From NCBI RefSeq assembly GCF_004354015.1, contig NZ_SMRU01000034.1, positions 1 through 48,470 on the forward strand: a DNA stretch of 48,470 nucleotides. The letters run 5' to 3'. The notes beneath the pieces are model-generated. The model saw nothing but the letters and a program-made list of their open reading frames with translations, was not told where the DNA came from and made no database searches. The position numbers and the translations under genes were made by a program. The DNA is from Arthrobacter terricola (GTDB taxonomy: Bacteria; Actinomycetota; Actinomycetes; Actinomycetales; Micrococcaceae). Below are positions 34,833 through 42,128 of the stretch, one piece after another; the stretch's first letter is position 1; each line of letters starts with the position of its first letter.

Positions 34833-36593
34833 CTAGCTGGCCAGACGCTCCTGGCGGTACTTGAATGTGGCCTCTTCATCCAGCACTCCATTGGTGAAGA
34901 CGACGCCGTAGTCCGTCAGTGCGGCGTCGGGGCTGACCCTGGATTCGCGGACATCGTCCAGGACCGCAAGGAGGTCCCGCTCGAGGGGGTCACCGTATCC
35001 TCCACCGCCCGGGGTGATGGACACGACCTTCTCCCCGGACTGCAGGTCGTAGCGGCCGACCACGGGAATTTCGCGGCGTTCTCCGGTCCGGAGGTCCTCG
35101 ACCCAGGTGGCCGGGGCTTTGCCATCGTGCCCGCCGCGGACACCCTTGGGCGGGTTGAGGTTGCCTTCAATGCCGTAGGTGAGGGTGACGCTTTCCCCTC
35201 GGGGGGCCATGGTGACCCGTGTGGCGAGTCCGCCGCGCTGCCGGCCCGCTCCGCCGGAGTCGGCGATGAGGGTGCGTTCGTGGATCAGGATCGGGTAGCG
35301 CTGTTCATCGACCTCTGCACTGTCGTGGTAGAGCAGGGAGCCGCAAACAGGACGCTGGTAGGTCGGCCACCCGTCGACGTAGGGGGTTGCCGGGCCGCCG
35401 ACGCCGCCCACCAGGATCTGGTTGACGTAGGGGTTGCCGTTGCGTTCGTCGATGCCGGAGATGACCGACTTCGCCGGTGCCTGGCCGGCCGCGCCTTCGG
35501 CCGTCCCGTAACCGTCGTCGATCTGTGAGAAGGCAGCCTGCACGATGTTCACGACGCGGTCGGCGAGGTTTGTGGTTCCGGACGAGCAGGAGTAGGGGTG
35601 CTTGGGTACGCCGACGGCGCAGCCGTCACGCAGCAAGACGTCGACGCGTCGGAAGGTTCCCGCGTTGCTTGGCAGGTTCTCCGGGATGCCCGAGAGGATA
35701 CCGGCCAAAGCGGCACCTGTTGCCGTTGCCTTCGTGAGGTTCAGGCCGTTGGGCAGATTGTCCGGGTTGTCCCGCAGGTCGATGACGATTTTGCCCTGCT
35801 TGGGCTTCACTTCGAGAGTCGCCTGCAGGTGCACGCCGTCCGGGCCGGTGCCGGGGAAAGGATCGTGCGTCGATGTGCCGTGCAGGACATAATCGGGGAG
35901 TTTTTCGATGGCGCTTGCTGTGAGGCGTTCCGAGTAGTCGAACCAGGCGTCAACGAAGTCCACCAGGTCCTCAACCCCGAACTTTTCGGCGAGTTCGTGG
36001 ATGCGGCGCTCAGCGATGCGGGAAGCACCCACGGAGGCAAGGTAGTCGCCGTACCACTGGTCCGGGACGCGGATGCGCGAGCGGCACATGCGGATGATGT
36101 CGTCGATGTCCGTGTAGTCGCGCTGGATCCGCACACAGGGGAAGATCAGGGCGCCTTCTTCATACACGTCCCGGGCGGTGGCGAAGAACGTGGTGGGCAG
36201 GGAGTTGCCGCAGTCTGCCTGGTGGGCCTTGGTCACGGCGGTGAAAAGGTGGCGTCCTTGGATGAAGATCGGCACCAGGATGACGTGGTCCGCGGCATGG
36301 GAGTTGCCCATGTAGGGGTCGTTGTGGAGGAAGGCGTCGCCTTCACGGATGTCGTTGTGCAGTTCCACCATGTCTTCGCCCAGCGGCCCGGCGCCGAAAA
36401 CGTGCACGGGGACACCTTCCGCTGCTGCGAGCAACTGGTTGTCTGCTGTCAGGACGGCGCAGGAGAAGTCCCGGGCTGTGTTGATGACGGACGAGCGTGC
36501 CGAGCGGAGCAGGCCGCTGGTCATTTCACGGACGATGCCGTCGAATGCATTGGCAAGTACCGAGAGTTTTACGGGATCGAATTCGCGCGTCAC
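34833..36593 (-). CDS. hyuB: Hydantoinase B/oxoprolinase-family subunit
   Basis: The 586-residue protein matches HyuB subunits: MTREFDPVKLSVLANAFDGI at the start, SVINTARDFSCAVLT, HNDPYMGNSHAADH with metal-binding His/Asp, and the final GGGGYGDPLERD. With HyuA it would form an ATP-dependent amidohydrolase opening lactams, hydantoins or 5-oxoproline, or a carboxylase of the acetone/acetophenone type. The GTG start at 36593 comes two bases after the HyuA stop, with GGAGG inside that gene's end. Length is normal for stand-alone HyuB. Partner genes (class III aminotransferase, FAH hydrolase) suit a lactam-to-amino-acid pathway, as in caprolactamase systems (analogy only). Confidence 0.9.
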   Translation of the reverse strand: MTREFDPVKLSVLANAFDGIVREMTSGLLRSARSSVINTARDFSCAVLTADNQLLAAAEGVPVHVFGAGPLGEDMVELHNDIREGDAFLHNDPYMGNSHAADHVILVPIFIQGRHLFTAVTKAHQADCGNSLPTTFFATARDVYEEGALIFPCVRIQRDYTDIDDIIRMCRSRIRVPDQWYGDYLASVGASRIAERRIHELAEKFGVEDLVDFVDAWFDYSERLTASAIEKLPDYVLHGTSTHDPFPGTGPDGVHLQATLEVKPKQGKIVIDLRDNPDNLPNGLNLTKATATGAALAGILSGIPENLPSNAGTFRRVDVLLRDGCAVGVPKHPYSCSSGTTNLADRVVNIVQAAFSQIDDGYGTAEGAAGQAPAKSVISGIDERNGNPYVNQILVGGVGGPATPYVDGWPTYQRPVCGSLLYHDSAEVDEQRYPILIHERTLIADSGGAGRQRGGLATRVTMAPRGESVTLTYGIEGNLNPPKGVRGGHDGKAPATWVEDLRTGERREIPVVGRYDLQSGEKVVSITPGGGGYGDPLERDLLAVLDDVRESRVSPDAALTDYGVVFTNGVLDEEATFKYRQERLAS

Positions 36594-36595
36594 GG

Positions 36596-38686
36596 TTATG
36601 CCTCCTTACGCGTGAGGTAGATGTTGGATCGTTCGTCGAGCGTGGCGTTCCACTCCGGCGGCACGACGATGGTGGTGGTGGGCTGGTCAATGACGGCCGG
36701 TCCAAGGACCTTGTCACGCGGAGCGAGCGTGACTCCGCGGTACCGCTGGGTGCTGAAGCTCTCGCCGCCGAAGACGATGTCGTCGGTTCGGTGGACCTCG
36801 CTGGTGCGGGTGGGTTCGCTTTCGGACTTGGCGTGCTCGGGCCGCGGGATTTCCACCCGGACGCCCCAGGTGATGATCTCTACCCGGCTGTCCGGGTCGT
36901 GGGTGCCGTTCCGGCGGTCGTGTTCTTCGTGGAAAGCCCGTTCAATGATTCCGGCGGCATCGCCGGAGGTGTCGGGCGCGGCACCCAGGTAAACCTTGAG
37001 GTCCCAGGCCTGGCCCGGGTAGCGGGCGTCGACGAAGTAGGTGACGTTGGGTTCATCCCCCACGCCATCGAAACGCTTCACGAAGAGCTCTGCCTTGGCG
37101 GCGAGCTCCTCGACAGCGCGGGAGGCCGAACCGGCGTCGAAACTGCGGGTGTCGTTGTGCAGCGGCGAGAGGAACTCGGTGGCGATGGGTGCACGATGGG
37201 CGCCGTAGGCGGCCAGGACACCCGCGGTGGCCGGGATGAGGATGGTGTCGGCTTCAAGGAGGACACCGATCGCCGCGGCGACCATCGCGCCTGCGCCGCC
37301 GCCGGCAACAATGAGCGCACCGCGAGGGTCGACGCCCTGCTCGAGTGCCGCTTGTCGGATGGCCGTGGCCATGTGGTTGGCGGAGACGTCCAGGATGGCT
37401 TGTGCTGCCTGCAGGGTGTCCATCTTCAGGGGCCCGGCGATGCGGGTGTCGATGGCCTGCACTGCGGCCTTGCGATCCAGGGTGAATCCGCCTTCGAAGC
37501 CCTCCGTGTCGAGATACCCGAGTGCCACGCAGGCATCGGTGACGGTGGGCTCTTCGCCGCCGCGGCCGTAGGCTGCCGGCCCGGGGGTGCTGCGCGCACT
37601 CTGCGGACCGACGCGGAGCAGGCCTCCGCCGTCGATCCAGGCAATGCTGCCGCCGCCGGCGCCAATGCTGGACACCGCCACGGAGGACAATCCGGTGAGG
37701 TGCCCCACGAATGGCTCGCCGAGCCATGCTTCGCGGGTGTGGCGGACAACGCCTTCTTCAACGAGCGACACGTCAAAGGTAGTCCCGCCCATATCGCATA
37801 CAACAACCGTGTCGCGATCCGGGGCGGCCGCCGCGCCAACCAGCGGCGCCATGGACGGCCCGGAGTTCAGCAGCAGCACAGGGCGGTCCAGGACGTCCAC
37901 GACATCGAGAACGGCACCTTCGGAGGTGACCACCAGGAGGTCGCCGGCGAAGCCATACGCCTGAAGGTCAGAGCGGAGCTTGCCCAGGTGATCTGCCATC
38001 AGCGGCTTCAGGGAAGCGTCGATTGAGGCTGCAGAGGAGCGGCGGTATTCGCGGATAGTGGGGTTGGCTTCCTTGGAGAGCGTGTAGGGAACTCCGGGAA
38101 GGATTTCCTTGATGAGTTCGGCAACCCGCTTCTCGTGGGCGTCGTTGATGATCGACCAGAGGAAAGAGACTGCAACGGCCTCGATCCCCTGTTCCTTGAA
38201 GGAGCCGAGGACTTCCCGGACCTGTTCTTCGTCCAGCGGTATCAGGACGTCGCCTTCGGCAGAGATGCGTTCGGTGATCTCGAAGGTCAGATGCCGGGGT
38301 ATGTAGGGCGGCGGGTAGGCGGCCTTGGAGTCGAAGGCGTCCCTGCGCCCGCCTTCGCGCAGCAGCAAGGTGTCGGCGAAGCCGTCCGTGGTCAGCAGCG
38401 CGGTTTTGGCGACCTTGCCGGTGAGGACTGCGTTGGTGGCGTGCGTGGTGCCGTAGACAATGACATCGGCGTTGCGCAGTACCTCGTCGCCGCTCCAACC
38501 GACGGACTCGGCCGCACGGCGGACCGAGGCTTCGAAGCCGGTGAATACGCGGTCGTAGGTGGTCAGTGCCTTGCCCACCGCCATGTCGCCGCTGTTGGAA
38601 CCGACCACGACGTCGGTGAACGTACCGCCGGTGTCGACGGCGATGCGGTACCTGGCCTCACCTGGTTGTGTTTGTACTTCACTCAT
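36596..38686 (-). CDS. hyuA: Hydantoinase A/oxoprolinase-family ATP-binding subunit
   Basis: The 696-residue protein has the HyuA N-terminal ATPase-like domain (RIAVDTGGTFTDVVVGS at residues about 13-29, VYGTTHATNAVLTGK). The second ATPase half follows with NSGPSMAPLVGAA, CDMGGTTFDVSLV and a GAGGGSIAW loop. These phosphate-binding motifs are intact. It should pair with the HyuB subunit encoded two bases downstream. Reaction classes for the pair are ATP-dependent cleavage of lactams, hydantoins or oxoproline, or ATP-driven carboxylation. The 34-base gap from the FAH gene upstream keeps it in the same operon. Confidence 0.9.
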   Translation of the reverse strand: MSEVQTQPGEARYRIAVDTGGTFTDVVVGSNSGDMAVGKALTTYDRVFTGFEASVRRAAESVGWSGDEVLRNADVIVYGTTHATNAVLTGKVAKTALLTTDGFADTLLLREGGRRDAFDSKAAYPPPYIPRHLTFEITERISAEGDVLIPLDEEQVREVLGSFKEQGIEAVAVSFLWSIINDAHEKRVAELIKEILPGVPYTLSKEANPTIREYRRSSAASIDASLKPLMADHLGKLRSDLQAYGFAGDLLVVTSEGAVLDVVDVLDRPVLLLNSGPSMAPLVGAAAAPDRDTVVVCDMGGTTFDVSLVEEGVVRHTREAWLGEPFVGHLTGLSSVAVSSIGAGGGSIAWIDGGGLLRVGPQSARSTPGPAAYGRGGEEPTVTDACVALGYLDTEGFEGGFTLDRKAAVQAIDTRIAGPLKMDTLQAAQAILDVSANHMATAIRQAALEQGVDPRGALIVAGGGAGAMVAAAIGVLLEADTILIPATAGVLAAYGAHRAPIATEFLSPLHNDTRSFDAGSASRAVEELAAKAELFVKRFDGVGDEPNVTYFVDARYPGQAWDLKVYLGAAPDTSGDAAGIIERAFHEEHDRRNGTHDPDSRVEIITWGVRVEIPRPEHAKSESEPTRTSEVHRTDDIVFGGESFSTQRYRGVTLAPRDKVLGPAVIDQPTTTIVVPPEWNATLDERSNIYLTRKEA

Positions 38687-38720
38687 AGGTCTTCATTACT
38701 TTCGTAGGGCTAACAGGGAA

Positions 38721-39620
38721 TTAGAGCTGGGGTTTGCCGACGCGGTTGCGGAGCACCCCGACCTTTTCGATCTCGATCTCCACGGTGTCTCCAGGCTCAA
38801 GCCAGACAGGCGGATTCCGCTTGGCGCCGATGCCCTGTGGGGTACCTGTGGCAATGACGTCGCCCGGCTCGAGCGTGAGGAAACTTGAGAGGTAGGAGAC
38901 GATCCGGGCGATGGGGAAGATCTGATAGCGGGTGTTGGAACGCTGGACTTCGATGCCGTTCACGCGGGTGGCCAGTCCCAGTGTTTGCGGATCACCCACC
39001 TCATCCAGGGTGACCAATGCAGGGCCCCAGGGGGTTGAGCCGTCGACGGCTTTGCCGGCCAGCCACTGGGTGCCGCGGTATTGGAGGTCCCGCGCCGTGA
39101 CGTCGTTCAGCGGTGCGAGCGCTGCCACGTAGTCCAGCGCTTCTTCCTCGGTCACCTCGCTGGCCCGACGTCCGATAACCACTGCCAGCTCACCCTCGAA
39201 ATCAAGGTTTCCACTGACCTTGGCGCCCCCGATCTCGTCGTCAGGGCCAACCATGGTGGAGGCGAACTTCGCAAAGACGTCGGGGTACTCAGGGAAAGCC
39301 CGTCCGGTTTCGGCTACGTGGTCCTTGTAGTTCAGTCCGATGCAAAGCACCTTTGAGGGATCCGACACCGGTGTGGTGAGGCGCACGCCGTCCCGTGAAC
39401 CCACACGGGCGACAGGGTCCTGGCTGACCAGAGTCCCGATCTCGGCCGAAATATCGCCAAGCCGGTCACCGTACAGCTCCAGGAACTCTCGAACGGAGGT
39501 TGTGGCGCCCTGAACAGCATGGCGGCAACCCTGCAGGAGCAGCTCCAGATCGTAGACAGCATCGTCAACCAGGACTCCGCCGCGAACTCCGGATTCGTGT
39601 TGGTAGGAAACGATCTTCAT
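38721..39620 (-). CDS. Fumarylacetoacetate-hydrolase-family protein
   Basis: The 299-residue protein has the FAH catalytic core: CIGLNYKDHVAETGR at about residue 87, KFASTMVGPDDEI, DFEGELAVVIGR with metal-binding acidic residues, and VIATGTPQGIGAKR. Family members hydrolyse or isomerise acylpyruvates. They include the hydrolase of 2,4-diketo-3-deoxy sugar acids (giving pyruvate plus a hydroxyacid), which would fit the dehydratase and SDR encoded at 26-28.6 kb. Its ATG lies two bases after the aminotransferase stop and it is followed by HyuA. The exact substrate is not predictable from motifs. Confidence 0.9.
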   Translation of the reverse strand: MKIVSYQHESGVRGGVLVDDAVYDLELLLQGCRHAVQGATTSVREFLELYGDRLGDISAEIGTLVSQDPVARVGSRDGVRLTTPVSDPSKVLCIGLNYKDHVAETGRAFPEYPDVFAKFASTMVGPDDEIGGAKVSGNLDFEGELAVVIGRRASEVTEEEALDYVAALAPLNDVTARDLQYRGTQWLAGKAVDGSTPWGPALVTLDEVGDPQTLGLATRVNGIEVQRSNTRYQIFPIARIVSYLSSFLTLEPGDVIATGTPQGIGAKRNPPVWLEPGDTVEIEIEKVGVLRNRVGKPQL

Positions 39621-39622
39621 GC

Positions 39623-40915
39623 TTATTTGCCGCCTTCCGTAGCCGGAACGTGTTTGGCGACTTCCAACACGGCATCCGCGAGGCGGTCAGCGATGTCGCC
39701 GACGACTTTCTCGTCCATCGGTGTAGACAGGGACAGCAGGTTGGCGGGGGAACCGAGAAGTCCCCGTTCGTAGGAGGCCCACCACAGTTGGTGTTGGGTC
39801 TGCTCGTCCACTTTCCCGGCTCCGGCAGGAACGGCGCGCAGCAGCGATCCACGGCCGCGGATCTCCCAGCCCGCATCTGCGATCCTGGCGTTCACGATGT
39901 CCCGCGCGGAATCGCCCAAGTGGTTGAGCCGCTTGACTTCCTCCTGCGTGTACAAGCGCAACGAAACCGCCCCGGCGGCCATACTGACCGGGTTGCCGGA
40001 GAAAGTGCCGCCATGAGGCAGGCTGCCCGGACGGGTCGGGTCCACTTCGGCCATGAGTTCGGCCTTGCCGCAGACGGCGCCAACGGGGAATCCGCCGCCG
40101 ATGAGTTTGCCGGTGGTCAGCAGGTCGGCCGAAACGCCGTATTCCCCACTGAACCCGTTGAATCCGAGGCGCAGGCTGATCACCTCGTCGATGATCAGGA
40201 CAATGCCGTACCGGGTCGCGAGTTCCCGCGCGGTCCTGACGAAGTCGTCGGAGATCGTGAGCAGGCCGGCGCGGTTGGGCAGCAGGTCGAGGATGATGGC
40301 GGCGTATTGGTTGGGGGCGGCTTCCACCGCCTGCCGCAAGACCTCGACGTCGTTCAGCGGTACCGCAGTGACGTCGTCGATCACACCTTGGGTCACGCCG
40401 CGCTGGTAGGAGGGGCCGCCAGGGACGAGGGCCACTTCGGACGTGCCATGGTAGCCGCCCCTGGTGACGATGACGCGTTCGCGACCCGTGCTTGCCCGGG
40501 CGATGCGGATCGCGGACATGACGGCTTCGGTGCCGGAATTCGTGAAACGGACCTGGTCAAGGTCTGGCAGGCGGGACAGCAGGAGATCAGCGAGTTCCCA
40601 CTCGTAGAGGTTCGGGATGCCCCAGCTGGCTCCGGTGGTGAGGGCCTTGGTTGCGGCCTCCGCGATTTCCGGGTGGGCGTTACCGTGGATCAGGGACGTG
40701 AAGTTGTTGTTGGCGTCGATCAGTTCGCGGCCGCGGTCATCCCAGACACGGTAACCTTCGCCCTTGATGGCGTAGGGGCTCGGAGCCCCGGTGTAATACG
40801 TTGAGCGCCCGTAGCCGCCAGGAAGCAGCGGGAAGCCGCGCGGCCCGCGGCGCAGGTGGGGATCTTCCGCGGGGTTAATGTCCGCGACGTTTTCCAGATG
40901 GTTGGTTGTTCCCAA
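39623..40915 (-). CDS. Class III PLP-dependent aminotransferase (GSA-aminomutase-like)
   Basis: The 430-residue protein resembles glutamate-1-semialdehyde aminomutase and related omega-transaminases: FTNSGTEAVMSAIRIAR (phosphate binding), GGYHGTSE, IIDEVISLR and the PLP lysine in LTTGKLIGGGFPVGAV; GTFSGNPVSMAAG follows. It starts at TTG 40915, with GGAG nine bases upstream and no nearby ATG. It lies 20 bases after the hydroxyacid dehydrogenase and two before the FAH gene. The catabolic setting argues against haem synthesis; it probably removes or transfers an amino group from a pathway intermediate, for example an opened lactam or an amino-cyclitol derivative. Confidence 0.88.
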   Translation of the reverse strand: MGTTNHLENVADINPAEDPHLRRGPRGFPLLPGGYGRSTYYTGAPSPYAIKGEGYRVWDDRGRELIDANNNFTSLIHGNAHPEIAEAATKALTTGASWGIPNLYEWELADLLLSRLPDLDQVRFTNSGTEAVMSAIRIARASTGRERVIVTRGGYHGTSEVALVPGGPSYQRGVTQGVIDDVTAVPLNDVEVLRQAVEAAPNQYAAIILDLLPNRAGLLTISDDFVRTARELATRYGIVLIIDEVISLRLGFNGFSGEYGVSADLLTTGKLIGGGFPVGAVCGKAELMAEVDPTRPGSLPHGGTFSGNPVSMAAGAVSLRLYTQEEVKRLNHLGDSARDIVNARIADAGWEIRGRGSLLRAVPAGAGKVDEQTQHQLWWASYERGLLGSPANLLSLSTPMDEKVVGDIADRLADAVLEVAKHVPATEGGK

Positions 40916-40935
40916 TTTCGAGTTCTCCAGTCTAT

Positions 40936-41883
40936 TCAGTTCACAAGGTCGATCAGTGGCTGCCCGGTCAATGCGAGCCGGACCCGTTCGACGGCGCCGT
41001 CCTGGAGCGCGCCGGTGGACCGGTTGGAGCGCCAGGCGATGTGCGGGGTGAGGATGGTGTTGGGGGCGGAACGAAGCGGGTGTTCCGGGCTGAGGGGTTC
41101 TTGGGCGAAGGTGTCGATGCCGGCTCCGGCGATGTGTCCGGAGGTTAGTGCCGAAGCGAGGGCGGCTTCATCGATGAGGCCGCCGCGGGAGACGTTGACG
41201 ACTACCGCGCCCTTTCGCATCCGTGCCAGGACGTCCCCGGAGATGAGGTTGGCGGTGTCCTGGTTCAGCGGCAGGTGCAGCGAGACGACGTCGGAGTTTT
41301 CCAAGATGTCTTCCATCCCGGTCAGCTCGACGAAGCTTTCGGTGACGAAGGGGTCGTAGGCGCGGACGCGGGCGCCGACAGCCGAATACATCCGGGCAAC
41401 GTGCTGGCCGATGCGTCCCATGCCCAGCACGCCGACTTCCAGCTCGGAGAGAACCGGTGTGTCGTAGCCGATGGTGCCGGCCCATCCCAGGTCACGGATC
41501 GAAGCGTTGCCTGCAGGCAGGCGACGGGCCAGGGCCAGGCCCATGGCAAAGGCGTGGGAGGCAACTTCCTCCGATGCCGTTCCCGGAACGATTGATACCG
41601 GGATGCCGGCTTCCGTGGCCGCGGCAACGTCGATGTTGTCGTAGCCGATTCCATACCTGATGACCGCGCGGCATTTGGACATCACCGGGAAGTCCGAGGC
41701 CGTGAGTTTGGCGTAGGGGGTGATCATCACAATGTCGGCTTCAGGAAGTGCTTCACGGAAGGCATCGGTGTCTGCCGCGGGGTTGAGTGTGTAACCGAAT
41801 TCCTCCGCGAGGGCGTGCTCGCGGTTCAGGTTCGGGAAATGGTGAGGGGCCACCAGTATGGTTCCCTGGGCATCGCGGGTCAT
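40936..41883 (-). CDS. D-isomer-specific 2-hydroxyacid dehydrogenase (first gene of HyuAB operon)
   Basis: The 315-residue protein has VGVLGMGRIGQHVARMY for NAD binding, and the catalytic residues Arg in NVSRGGLIDE, Glu in DTFAQEPLS and His in TPHIAW. It begins the operon hydroxyacid dehydrogenase-aminotransferase-FAH-HyuA-HyuB-Gfo/Idh. I chose ATG 41883 (AGGA upstream) over the frame start at 41934. The operator cluster at 41991-42027 lies about 110-145 bases upstream. It may reduce a 2-oxoacid released by the FAH step, or oxidise a D-2-hydroxyacid. Confidence 0.88.
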   Translation of the reverse strand: MTRDAQGTILVAPHHFPNLNREHALAEEFGYTLNPAADTDAFREALPEADIVMITPYAKLTASDFPVMSKCRAVIRYGIGYDNIDVAAATEAGIPVSIVPGTASEEVASHAFAMGLALARRLPAGNASIRDLGWAGTIGYDTPVLSELEVGVLGMGRIGQHVARMYSAVGARVRAYDPFVTESFVELTGMEDILENSDVVSLHLPLNQDTANLISGDVLARMRKGAVVVNVSRGGLIDEAALASALTSGHIAGAGIDTFAQEPLSPEHPLRSAPNTILTPHIAWRSNRSTGALQDGAVERVRLALTGQPLIDLVN

Positions 41884-41990
41884 AGTCTGTCGTCCTGTTC
41901 GTCTCGTACCCTCATTCGCTGCCGAACACTCCATGGAACGGGTGCCGGCGTCGGGTGTTTCAAGTACAACGCGATATCCAGGTGTCCGTC

Positions 41991-42027
41991 CGTGCCAGAT
42001 CGGGACACCCGGTGGGACACTGTCCCA
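41991..42027. promoter_or_regulatory. Operator cluster upstream of the HyuAB operon
   Basis: GTGCCAGATCGGGACAC at 41991-42007 is followed three bases later by the perfect palindrome GTGGGACA-C-TGTCCCAC at 42011-42027. The first is nearly the same as the sites at 14796 and 21518. They lie between the terminator of the activator gene and the first operon gene, so they should control the operon; paired sites suit an enhancer-binding-type activator. Confidence 0.65.
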
Positions 42028-42065
42028 CGGGCAGCACCCGCTCTGGGCACGTACCGGACACGGAG

Positions 42066-42094
42066 GAGCCGGCCACCAAAACGATGGCCGGCTC
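42066..42094 (-). terminator. Hairpin terminator of the activator gene
   Basis: GAGCCGGCCA and TGGCCGGCTC form a perfect ten-bp stem with a nine-base loop, 34 bases past the activator stop at 42129. Confidence 0.75.
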
Positions 42095-42128
42095 TGTCAG
42101 TCCGTGCAGTTATTTCCGGTGCTCCGGA

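Noticed and set aside
41985..42010. Sigma-54 (-24/-12) promoter suggested by TGCCAG/TGGCAC-like bases and an enhancer-binding-type regulator
   Set aside because: No downstream TTGC at the required spacing, the regulator lacks GAFTGA, and actinobacteria generally have no sigma-54.
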